A DNA stretch of 64,000 nucleotides, taken from NCBI GenBank assembly GCA_963920705.1, contig OY987225.1, positions 10,388,158-10,452,157 of the forward strand, written 5' to 3'. This DNA is from Odiellus spinosus. Lineage: Eukaryota; Arthropoda; Arachnida; Opiliones; Phalangiidae. This document shows positions 9,121 through 20,300 of the stretch, piece by piece (position 1 is the first letter of the stretch; every line of letters begins with the position of its first letter). Under the pieces are notes generated by a model that did no database searches, had not been told where the DNA came from, and saw only the letters and a program-made list of their open reading frames with translations. A program made the position numbers and the translations under genes.

Positions 9121-12100
9121 CGAATCGTGTTTTTCGAATCGTGTTTTTCGAATCGTGTCTTTCGAATCGTGTCTTTCGAATCGTGTCTTTCGAATCGTGT
9201 CTTTCGAATCGTGTCTTTCGAATCGTGTCTTTCGAATCCTGTTGTTCAAATCCTGTTTTTCGAATCGTTCTTTTCGAATCGTGTTTTTCGAATCGTGTCG
9301 AATTTTCGAATCGTGTTTTTCTAACCCTGTTCTTCGAATCGTGTTTTTCGAATCGTAGTTTTCGAATCGTGTTTTTCGAATCGTGTTTTTCGAATCGTGT
9401 TTTTCGAATCGTGTTTTTCGAATCGTGTTTTTCGAAACGTGTTTTTCGAATCGTGTTTTTCGAATCGTGTTTTTCGAATCGTGTTTTTCGAATCGTGTTT
9501 TTCGAATCGTGTTTTTCGAATCGTGTTTATCGAATCGTGTTTTTCGAATCGTGTTTTTCGAATCGTGTTTTTCGAATCGTGTTTTTCGAATCGTGTTTTT
9601 CGAATCGTGTTTTTCGAATCGTGTTTTTCGAAAGGTGTTTTTCGAATCGTGTTTTTCGAATCGTGTTTTTCGAATCGTGTTTTTCGAATCGTGTTTTTCG
9701 AATCGTGTTTTTCGAATCGTGTTTTTCGAATCGTGTTTTTCGAATCCTGTTTTTCGAATCCTGTTTTTCGAGTCGTGTTTTTCGAATTGTGTTTTTCGAA
9801 TCATGTTTTTCGAAACGTGTTTTTCGAATCGTGTCGAATTTTCGAATCGTGTTTTTCGAATCGTGTTTTTCGAATCGTGTTTTTCGAATCGTGTTTTTCG
9901 AATCGTGCTTTTCGAATCGTGTTTTTCGAATCGTGTTTTTCGAATCGTGTTTTTGAATCGTGTTTTTCGAATCGTGTTTTTCGAATCGTGTTTTTCGAAT
10001 CGTGTTTTTCGAATCGTGTTTTTCGAATCGTGTTTTTCGAATCGTGTTTTTCGAATCGTGTTTTTCGAATCGTGTTTTTCGAATCGTGTTTTTCGAATCG
10101 TGTTTTTCGAATCGTGTTTTTCGAATCGTGTCTTTCGAATCGTGTCTTTCGAATCGTGTCTTTCGAATCGTGTCTTTCGAATCGTGTTTTTCGAATCGTG
10201 TCGAATTTTCGAATCGTGTCGAATTTTCGAATCGTGTTTTTCGAACCCTGTTCTTCGAATCGTGTTTTTCGAACCCTGTTCTTCGAATCGTGTTTTTCGA
10301 ATCGTGTTTTTCGAATCGTAGTTTTCGAATCGTGTTTTTCGAATCGTGTTTTTCGAATCGTGTTTTTCGAATCTCTTTTTTCGAATCGTGTTTTTCGAAT
10401 CGTGTCGAATTTTCGAATCGTGTTTTTCGAATCGTGTTTTTCGAATCGTGTTTTTCGAATCGTGTTTTTCGAAACGTGTTTTTCGAATCGTGTTTTTCGA
10501 ATCGTGTTTTTCGAATCCTGTTTTTCGAATCCTGTTTTTCGAGTCGTGTTTTTCGAATTGTGTTTTTCGAATCATGTTTTTCGAAACGTGTTTTTCGAAT
10601 CGTGTCGAATTTTCGAATCGTGTTTTTCGAATCGTGTTTTTCGAATCGTGTTTTTCGAATCGTGTTTTTCGAATCGTGCTTTTCGAATCGTGCTTTTCGA
10701 ATCGTGTTTTTCGAATCGTGTTTTTCGAATCGTGTTTTTGAATCGTGTTTTTCGAATCGTGTTTTTCGAATCGTGTTTTTCGAATCGTGTTTTTCGAATC
10801 GTGTTTTTCGAATCGTGTTTTTCGAATCGTGTTTTTCGAATCGTGTTTTTCGAATCGTGTTTTTCGAATCGTGTTTTTCGAATCGTGTCTTTCGAATCGT
10901 GTCTTTCGAATCGTGTCTTTCGAATCGTGTCTTTCGAATCGTGTTTTTCGAATCGTGTCGAATTTTCGAATCGTGTCGAATTTTCGAATCGTGTTTTTCG
11001 AACCCTGTTCTTCGAATCGTGTTTTTCGAACCCTGTTCTTCGAATCGTGTTTTTCGAATCGTGTTTTTCGAATCGTAGTTTTCGAATCGTGTTTTTCGAA
11101 TCGTGTTTTTCGAATCGTGTTTTTCGAATCTCTTTTTTCGAATCGTGTTTTTCGAATCGTGTCGAATTTTCGAATCGTGTTTTTCGAATCGTGTTTTTCG
11201 AATCGTGTTTTTCGAATCGTGTTTTTCGAAACGTGTTTTTCGAATCGTGTTTTTCGAATCGTGTTTTTCGAATCGTGTTTTTCGAATCGTGTTTTTCGAA
11301 TCGTGTCTTTCGAATCGTGTCTTTCGAATCGTGCTTTTCGAATCGTGTTTTTCGAATCGTGCTTTTCGAATCGTGCTTTTCGAATCGTGTTTTTCGAATC
11401 GTGTTTTTCGAATCGTGTTTTTCGAATCGTGTTTTCGAATCGTGTTTTTCGAATCGTGTTTTTCGAATCGTGTCCTTCGAATCGTGTCTTTCGAATCGTG
11501 TCTTTCGAATCGTGTCTTTCGAATCGTGTCTTTCGAATCCTGTTGTTCAAATCCTGTTTTTCGAATCGTTCTTTTCGAATCGTGTTTTTCGAATCGTGTC
11601 GAATTTTCGAATCGTGTTTTTCGAACCCTGTTCTTCGAATCGTGTTTTTCGAATCGTGTTTTTCGAATCGTAGTTTTCGAATCGTGTTTTTCGAATCGTG
11701 TTTTTCGAATCGTGTTTTTCGAATCGTGTTTTTCGAATCGTGTTTTTCAAATCGTGTCGAATTTTCGAATCGTGTTTTTCGAATCGTGTTTTTCGAATCG
11801 TGTTTTTCGAATCGTGTTTTTCGAATCGTGTTTTTCGAAACGTGTTTTTCGAATCGTGTTTTTCGAATCGTGTTTTTCGAATCGTGTTTTTCGAATCGTG
11901 TCTTTCGAATCGTGTCTTTCGAATCGTGTTTTTCGAATCGTTTTTCGAATCGTGTCTTTCGAATCGTGTCTTTCGAATCCTGTCTTTCGAATCCTGTTTT
12001 TCAAATCCTGTTTTTCGAATCGTTCTTTTCGAATCGTGTTTTTCGAATCGTGTTTTTCGAATCGTGTCGAATTTTCGAATCGTGTTTTTCGAACCCTGTT

Positions 12101-12600
12101 CTTCGAATCGTGTTTTTCGAATCGTGTTTTTCGAATCGTAGTTTTCGAATCGTGTTTTTCGAATCGTGTTTTTCGAATCGTGTTTTTCGAATCGTGTTTT
12201 TCGAATCGTGTTTTTCGAATCGTGTTTTTCGAATCGTGTTTTTCGAATCGTGTTTTTCGAATCGTGTTTTTCGAATCGTGTTTTTCGAATCGTCTTTCGA
12301 ATCGTGTCTTTCGAATCGTGTCTTTCGAATCGTGTCTTTCGAATCGTGTTTTTCGAATCGTGTTTTTCGAATCGTGTTTTTCGAATCGTGTTTTTCGAAT
12401 CGTGTTTTTCGAATCGTGTTTTTCGAATCGTGTTTTTCGAATCGTGTTTTTCGAATCGTGTTTTTCGAATCGTGTTTTTCGAATCGTGTTTTTCGAATCG
12501 TGTTTTTCGAATCGTGTTTTTCGAATCGTGTTTTTCGAATCGTGTTTTTCGAATCGTGTTTTTCGAATCGTGTCGAATTTTCGAATCGTGTTTTTCGAAT
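9120..12600 (+). repeat. Satellite domain with 757-785 bp higher-order duplication
   Basis: Monomers of type GTGTCTTTC and GTAGTTTTC and the marker CGAACCCTGTTCTTCG are common here. Markers repeat at fixed offsets: CGAGTCGTG followed by CGAATTGTG and AATCATG recurs after 771 bp (9771 and 10542). The pair of GTGTCGAATTTTCGAATC units (10201 and 10958), CCCTGTTC (10246 and 11003), GTAGTTTTC (10318 and 11075) and AATCTCTTTTTTCG (10370 and 11127) all recur after 757 bp. A 13 bp GTGTTTTTGAATC recurs after 785 bp. The offsets differ by single monomers. Confidence 0.85.
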
Positions 12601-14420
12601 CGTGTTTTTCGAATCGTGTTTTTCGAATCGTGTTTTTCGAATCGTGTTTTTCGAATCGTGTTTTTCGAATCGTGTTTTTCGAATCGTGTTTTTCGAATCG
12701 AGTTTTTCGAATCGTGTTTTACGAATCGTGTTTTTCGAATCGTGTTTTTCGAATCGTGTTTTTCGGATCGTGTTTTTCGAATCGTGTTTTTCGAATCGTG
12801 TTTTTCGAATCGTGTTTTTCGAATCTTGTTTTTCGAATCGTGCTTTTCGAATCGTGTTTTTCGAATCGTGTTTTTCGAATCGTGTTTCTCGAATCGTGTT
12901 TTTCGAATCGTGCTTTTCGAATCGTGCTTTTCGAATCGTGCTTTTCGAATCGTGTTTTTCGAATCGTGTTTTTCGAATCGTGTTTTTCGAATCGTGTTTT
13001 TCGAATCGTGCTTTTCGAATCGTGCTTTTCGAGTCGTGCTTTTCGAATCGTGCTTTTTGAGTCGTGCTTTTCGAATCGTGCTTTTCGAATCGTGCTTTTC
13101 GAATCGTGCTTTTCGAATCGTTCTTTTCGAATCGTGTTTTTCGAATCGTGTTTTTCGAATCGTGTTTTTCGAATCGTGATTTTCGAATCGTGTTTTTCGA
13201 ATCGTGTTTTTCGAATCGTGTTTTTCGAATCGTTTTTTTCGAATCGTTTTTTTCGAATCGTGTTTTTCGAATCGTGTTTTTCGAATCGTGTTTTTCGAAT
13301 CGTGTTTTTCGAATCGAGTTTTTCGAATCGCGTTTTACGAATCGTGTTTTTCGAATCGTGCTTTTCGAATCGTGTTTTTCGAATCGTGTTTTTCGAAACG
13401 TGTTTTTCGAATCGTGCTTTTCGAATCGTGCTTTTCGAATCGTGCTTTTCGAATCGTGTTTTTCGAATCGTGTTTTTCGAATCGTGTTTTTCGAATCTTG
13501 TTTTTCGAATCGTGCTTTTCGAATCGTGTTTTTCGAATCGTGTTTTTCGAAACGTGTTTTTCGAATCGTGTTTTTCGAATCGTGTTTTTCGAATCGTGTT
13601 TTTCGAATCGTGTTTTTCGAATCGTGTCGAATTTTCGAATCGTGTTTTTCGAATCGTGTTTTTCGAATCGTGTTTTTCGAATCGTGTTTTTCGAATCGTG
13701 TTTTTCGAATCGTGCTTTTCGAATCGTGCTTTTCGAATCGTGCTTTTCGAATCGTGCTTTTCGAATCGTGCTTTTCGAATCGTGCTTTTCGAATCGTGCT
13801 TTTCGAATCGTGCTTTTCGAATCGTGTTTTTCGAATCGTGTTTTTCGAATCGTGTTTTTCGAATCGTGGTTTTCGAATCGTGTTTTTCGAATCGTGTTTT
13901 TCGAATCGTGTTTTTCGAATCGTGTTTTTCGAATCGTGTTTTTCGAATCGTGCTTTTCGAATCGTTCTTTTCGAATCGTTCTTTTCGAATCGTGTTTTTC
14001 GAATCACTTTTTTCGAATCGTGTTTTTCGAATCGTGTTTTTCGAATCGTGTTTTTCGAATCGTGTTTTTTCGAATCGTGTTTTTCGAATCGTGTCGAATT
14101 CTCGAATCGTGTTTTTCGAATCGTGTTTTTCGAATCGTGTTTTTCGAATCGTGTTTTTCGAATCGTGCTTTTCGAATCGTGCTTTTCGAATCGTTCTTTT
14201 CGAATCGTGTTTTTCGAATCGTGTTTTTCGAATCGTGTTTTTCGAATCGTGTTTTTCGAATCGTGTTTTTCGAATCGTTTTTTTCGAATCGTGTTTTTCG
14301 AATCGTGTTTTTCGAATCGTGTTTTTCGAATCGTGTTTTTCGAATCGTGTTTTTCGAATCGTGTTTTTCGAATCGTGTTTTTCGAATCGTGTTTTTCGAA
14401 TCGAGTTTTTCGAATCGTGT
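12600..14420 (+). repeat. Satellite domain with C-type monomers and GAGTTTTTC / GTTTTACG markers
   Basis: Introduces runs of GTGCTTTTCGAATC, the alternation CGAATCGTGC / CGAGTCGTGC, and the markers CGAGTTTTTCG followed by GTTTTACG (12700, and 13316 with GCGTTTTACG; spacing 616 = 44 x 14). It also has CGGATCG, AATCTTG, GTTTCTCG, AATCACTTTTTTCG (about 13994), a 15 bp copy and GTCGAATTCTCG (about 14093). The 12.70-13.35 kb part is an extra, diverged copy of the 956 bp unit described for 16.27-19.2 kb. Confidence 0.8.
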
Positions 14421-16270
14421 TTTTGAATCGTGTTTTTCGAATCGTGTTTTTCGAATCGTGTTTTTCGAATCGTGTTTTTCGAATCGTGTTTTTCGAATCG
14501 TGTTTTTCGAATCGTGTTTTTCGAATCGTGTTTTTCGAATCGTGTTTTTCGAATCGTGTTTTTCGAATCGTGTCTTTCGAATCGTGTCTTTCGAATCGTG
14601 TCTTTCGAATCGTGTCTTTCGAATCGTGTCGAATTTTCGAATCGTGTCGAATTTTCGAATCGTGTTTTTCGAATCGTGTTTTTCGAATCGTGTTCTTCGA
14701 ATCGTGTTTTTCGAACCCTGTTCTTCGAATCGTGTTTTTCGAATCGTGTTTTTCGAATCGTAGTTTTCGAATCGTGTTTTTCGAATCGTGTTTTTCGAAT
14801 CGTGTTTTTCGAATCTCTTTTTTCGAATCGTGTTTTTCGAATCGTGTCGAATTTTCGAATCGTGTTTTTCGAATCGTGTTTTTCGAATCGTGTTTTTCGA
14901 AACGTGTTTTTCGAATCGTGTTTTTCGAATCGTGTTTTTCGAATCGTGTTTTTCGAATCGTGTTTTTCGAATCGTGTCTTTCGAATCGTGTCTTTCGAAT
15001 CGTGCTTTTCGAATCGTGTTTTTCGAATCGTGCTTTTCGAATCGTGCTTTTCGAATCGTGTTTTTCGAATCGTGTTTTTCGAATCGTGTTTTCGAATCGT
15101 GTTTTTCGAATCGTGTTTTTCGAATCGTGTCTTTCGAATCGTGTCTTTCGAATCGTGTCTTTCGAATCGTGTCTTTCGAATCGTGTCTTTCGAATCCTGT
15201 TGTTCAAATCCTGTTTTTCGAATCGTTCTTTTCGAATCGTGTTTTTCGAATCGTGTCGAATTTTCGAATCGTGTTTTTCGAACCCTGTTCTTCGAATCGT
15301 GTTTTTCGAATCGTGTTTTTCGAATCGTAGTTTTCGAATCGTGTTTTTCGAATCGTGTTTTTCGAATCGTGTTTTTCGAATCGTGTTTTTCGAATCGTGT
15401 TTTTTGAATCGTGTCGAATTTTCGAATCGTGTTTTTCGAATCGTGTTTTTCGAATCGTGTTTTTCGAATCGTGTTTTTCGAATCGTGTTTTTCGAAACGT
15501 GTTTTTCGAATCGTGTTTTTCGAATCGTGTTTTTCGAATCGTGTTTTTCGAATCGTGTCTTTCGAATCGTGTCTTTCGAATCGTGTTTTTCGAATCGTTT
15601 TTCGAATCGTGTCTTTCGAATCGTGTCTTTCGAATCGTGTCTTTCGAATCCTGTTTTTCAAATCCTGTTTTTCGAATCGTTCTTTTCGAATCGTGTTTTT
15701 CGAATCGTGTTTTTCGAATCGTGTCGAATTTTCGAATCGTGTTTTTCGAACCCTGTTCTTCGAATCGTGTTTTTCGAATCGTGTTTTTCGAATCGTAGTT
15801 TTCGAATCGTGTTTTTCTAATCGTGTTTTTCGAATCGTGTTTTTCGAATCGTGTTTTTCGAATCGTGTTTTTCGAATCGTGTTTTTCGAATCGTGTTTTT
15901 CGAATCGTGTTTTTCGAATCGTGTTTTTCGAATCGTGTTTTTCGAATCGTCTTTCGAATCGTGTTTTTCGAATCGTCTTTCGAATCGTGTCTTTCGAATC
16001 GTGTCTTTCGAATCGTGTCTTTCGAATCGTGTTTTTCGAATCGTGTTTTTCGAATCGTGTTTTTCGAATCGTGTTTTTCGAATCGTGTTTTTCGAATCGT
16101 GTTTTTCGAATCGTGTTTTTCGAATCGTGTTTTTCGAATCGTGTTTTTCGAATCGTGTTTTTCGAATCGTGTTTTTCGAATCGTGTTTTTCGAATCGTGT
16201 TTTTCGAATCGTGTTTTTCGAATCGTGTTTTTCGAATCGTGTTTTTCGAATCGTGTTTTTCGAATCGTGT
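14420..16270 (+). repeat. Segmental copy of the 10.74-12.6 kb satellite block
   Basis: Marker order is the same as at 10.74-12.6 kb: 13 bp GTGTTTTTGAATC, two 18-mers, CCCTG, GTAG, AATCTCTTTTTTCG, 13 bp GTGTTTTCGAATC, CCTGTTGTTCAAATCC, 12 bp GTTTTTCGAATC, CCTGTTTTTCAAATCC. Offsets: GTAG 11075 to 14760 and AATCTC 11127 to 14812 (both 3685), CCTGTTG 11539 to 15196 and CCTGTTTTTCAAATCC 11993 to 15650 (both 3657). The offset changes by whole monomers only. Confidence 0.85.
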
Positions 16271-19200
16271 CGAATTTTCGAATCGTGTTTTTCGAATCGT
16301 GTTTTTCGAATCGTGTTTTTCGAATCGTGTTTTTCGAATCGTGTTTTTCGAATCGTGTTTTTCGAATCGTGTTTTTCGAATCGTGTTTTTCGAATCGTGT
16401 TTTTCGAATCGAGTTTTTCGAATCGTGTTTTACGAATCGTGTTTTTCGAATCGTGTTTTTCGAATCGTGTTTTTCGGATCGTGTTTTTCGAATCGTGTTT
16501 TTCGAATCGTGTTTTTCGAATCGTGTTTTTCGAATCTTGTTTTTCGAATCGTGCTTTTCGAATCGTGCTTTTCGAATCGTGTTTTTCGAATCGTGTTTTT
16601 CGAATCGTGTTTCTCGAATCGTGTTTTTCGAATCGTGCTTTTCGAATCGTGCTTTTCGAATCGTGCTTTTCGAATCGTGCTTTTCGAATCGTGTTTTTCG
16701 AATCGTGTTTTTCGAATCGTGTTTTTCGAATCGTGTTTTTCGAATCGTGCTTTTCGAATCGTGCTTTTCGAGTCGTGCTTTTCGAATCGTGCTTTTCGAG
16801 TCGTGCTTTTCGAATCGTGCTTTTCGAATCGTGCTTTTCGAATCGTGCTTTTCGAATCGTTCTTTTCGAATCGTGTTTTTCGAATCGTGTTTTTCGAATC
16901 GTGTTTTTCGAATCGTGTTTTTCGAATCGTGTTTTTCGAATCGTGTTTTTCGAATCGTTTTTTTCGAATCGTGTTTTTCGAATCGTGTTTTTCGAATCGT
17001 GTTTTTCGAATCGTGTTTTTCGAATCGAGTTTTTCGAATCGCGTTTTACGAATCGTGTTTTTCGAATCGTGCTTTTCGAATCGTGTTTTTCGAATCGTGT
17101 TTTTCGAAACGTGTTTTTCGAATCGTGCTTTTCGAATCGTGTTTTTCGAATCGTGTTTTTCGAATCGTGTTTTTCGAATCGTGTTTTTCGAATCGTGTTT
17201 TTCGAATCGTGTTTTTCGAATCGTGTTTTTCGAATCGTGTCGAATTTTCGAATCGTGTTTTTCGAATCGTGTTTTTCGAATCGTGTTTTTCGAATCGTGT
17301 TTTTCGAATCGTGTTTTTCGAATCGTGTTTTTCGAATCGTGTTTTTCGAATCGTGTTTTTCGAATCGAGTTTTTCGAATCGTGTTTTACGAATCGTGTTT
17401 TTCGAATCGTGTTTTTCGAATCGTGTTTTTCGGATCGTGTTTTTCGAATCGTGTTTTTCGAATCGTGTTTTTCGAATCGTGTTTTTCGAATCTTGTTTTT
17501 CGAATCGTGCTTTTCGAATCGTGCTTTTCGAATCGTGTTTTTCGAATCGTGTTTTTCGAATCGTGTTTCTCGAATCGTGTTTTTCGAATCGTGCTTTTCG
17601 AATCGTGCTTTTCGAATCGTGCTTTTCGAATCGTGCTTTTCGAATCGTGTTTTTCGAATCGTGTTTTTCGAATCGTGTTTTTCGAATCGTGTTTTTCGAA
17701 TCGTGCTTTTCGAATCGTGCTTTTCGAGTCGTGCTTTTCGAATCGTGCTTTTCGAGTCGTGCTTTTCGAATCGTGCTTTTCGAATCGTGCTTTTCGAATC
17801 GTGCTTTTCGAATCGTTCTTTTCGAATCGTGTTTTTCGAATCGTGTTTTTCGAATCGTGTTTTTCGAATCGTGTTTTTCGAATCGTGTTTTTCGAATCGT
17901 GTTTTTCGAATCGTTTTTTTCGAATCGTGTTTTTCGAATCGTGTTTTTCGAATCGTGTTTTTCGAATCGTGTTTTTCGAATCGAGTTTTTCGAATCGCGT
18001 TTTACGAATCGTGTTTTTCGAATCGTGCTTTTCGAATCGTGTTTTTCGAATCGTGTTTTTCGAAACGTGTTTTTCGAATCGTGCTTTTCGAATCGTGTTT
18101 TTCGAATCGTGTTTTTCGAATCGTGTTTTTCGAATCGTGTTTTTCGAATCGTGTTTTTCGAATCGTGTTTTTCGAATCGTGTTTTTCGAATCGTGTTTTT
18201 CGAATCGTGTCGAATTTTCGAATCGTGTTTTTCGAATCGTGTTTTTCGAATCGTGTTTTTCGAATCGTGTTTTTCGAATCGTGTTTTTCGAATCGTGTTT
18301 TTCGAATCGTGTTTTTCGAATCGAGTTTTTCGAATCGTGTTTTACGAATCGTGTTTTTCGAATCGTGTTTTTCGAATCGTGTTTTTCGGATCGTGTTTTT
18401 CGAATCGTGTTTTTCGAATCGTGTTTTTCGAATCGTGTTTTTCGAATCTTGTTTTTCGAATCGTGCTTTTCGAATCGTGCTTTTCGAATCGTGTTTTTCG
18501 AATCGTGTTTTTCGAATCGTGTTTCTCGAATCGTGTTTTTCGAATCGTGCTTTTCGAATCGTGCTTTTCGAATCGTGCTTTTCGAATCGTGTTTTTCGAA
18601 TCGTGTTTTTCGAATCGTGTTTTTCGAAACGTGTTTTTCGAATCGTGCTTTTCGAATCGTGCTTTTCGAGTCGTGCTTTTCGAATCGTGCTTTTCGAGTC
18701 GTGCTTTTCGAATCGTGCTTTTCGAATCGTGCTTTTCGAATCGTTCTTTTCGAATCGTGTTTTTCGAATCGTGTTTTTCGAATCGTGTTTTTCGAATCGT
18801 GTTTTTCGAATCGTGTTTTTCGAATCGTGTTTTTCGAATCGTGTTTTTCGAATCGTGTTTTTCGAATCGTTTTTTTCGAATCGTGTTTTTCGAATCGTGT
18901 TTTTCGAATCGTGTTTTTCGAATCGTGTTTTTCGAATCGAGTTTTTCGAATCGCGTTTTACGAATCGTGTTTTTCGAATCGTGCTTTTCGAATCGTGTTT
19001 TTCGAATCGTGTTTTTCGAAACGTGTTTTTCGAATCGTGCTTTTCGAATCGTGCTTTTCGAATCGTGCTTTTCGAATCGTGTTTTTCGAATCGTGTTTTT
19101 CGAATCGTGTTTTTCGAATCTTGTTTTTCGAATCGTGCTTTTCGAATCGTGTTTTTCGAATCGTGTTTTTCGAAACGTGTTTTTCGAATCGGGTTTTTCG
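16270..19200 (+). repeat. 956 bp higher-order repeat, three tandem copies
   Basis: Five different marker variants recur at exactly 956 bp: CGAGTTTTTC at 16411, 17367, 18323; the same followed by GCGTTTTACG at 17027, 17983, 18939; CGGATCG at 16475, 17431, 18387; TCTTG at 16535, 17491, 18447; TTCTCG at 16611 and 17567. The length equals 67 monomers of 14 bp plus one 18 bp GTGTCGAATTTTCGAATC (938 + 18). Copies differ by point variants, such as a GAAACGTG near 18.62 kb only in the third, and by single-monomer losses between the 18-mer and the GAG marker (140, 126, 112 bp). Confidence 0.9.
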
Positions 19201-20300
19201 AATCGTGTTTTTCGAATCGTGTTTTTCGAATCGTGTCGAATTTTCGAATCGTGATTTTCGAATCGTGTTTTTCGAATCGTGTTTTTCGAATCGTGTTTTT
19301 CGAATCGTGTTTTTCGAATCGTGCTTTTCGAATCGTGCTTTTCGAATCGTGCTTTTCGAATCGTGCTTTTCGAATCGTGCTTTTCGAATCGTGCTTTTCG
19401 AATCGTGTTTTTCGAATCGTGTTTTTCGAATCGTGTTTTTCGAATCGTGGTTTTCGAATCGTGTTTTTCGAATCGTGTTTTTCGAATCGTGTTTTTCGAA
19501 TCGTGTTTTTCGAATCGTGTTTTTCGAATCGTGTTTTTCGAATCGTGCTTTTCGAATCGTTCTTTTCGAATCGTTCTTTTCGAATCGTGTTTTTCGAATC
19601 ACTTTTTTCGAATCGTGTTTTTCGAATCGTGTTTTTCGAATCGTGTTTTTTCGAATCGTGTTTTTCGAATCGTGTCGAATTCTCGAATCGTGTTTTTCGA
19701 ATCGTGTTTTTCGAATCGTGTTTTTCGAATCGTGTTTTTCGAATCGTGCTTTTCGAATCGTGCTTTTCGAATCGTTCTTTTCGAATCGTGTTTTTCGAAT
19801 CGTGTTTTTCGAATCGTGTTTTTCGAATCGTGTTTTTCGAATCGTGTTTTTCGAATCGTTTTTTTCGAATCGTGTTTTTCGAATCGTGTTTTTCGAATCG
19901 TGTTTTTCGAATCGTGTTTTTCGAATCGTGTTTTTCGAATCGTGTTTTTCGAATCGTGTTTTTCGAATCGAGTTTTTCGAATCGTGTTTTTGAATCGTGT
20001 TTTTCGAATCGTGTTTTTCGAATCGTGTTTTTCGAATCGTGTTTTTCGAATCGTGTTTTTCGAATCGTGTTTTTCGAATCGTGTTTTTCGAATCGTGTTT
20101 TTCGAATCGTGTTTTTCGAATCGTGTTTTTCGAATCGTGTTTTTCGAATCGTGTCTTTCGAATCGTGTCTTTCGAATCGTGTCTTTCGAATCGTGTCTTT
20201 CGAATCGTGTTTTTCGAATCGTGTTTTTCGAATCGTGTTTTTCGAATCGTGTTTTTCGAATCGTGCTTTTCGAATCGTGCTTTTCGAGTCGTGCTTTTCG
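19200..20300 (+). repeat. Segmental copy of the 13.6-14.6 kb satellite block
   Basis: The markers GTGGTTTTCG, AATCACTTTTTTCG, a 15 bp monomer, GTCGAATTCTCG and the 13 bp GTGTTTTTGAATC appear in the same order as at 13.86-14.43 kb. Offsets are 5581 bp for GTGTCGAATTC (14091 and 19672) and 5567 bp for the 13-mer, again differing by one monomer. Confidence 0.8.
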
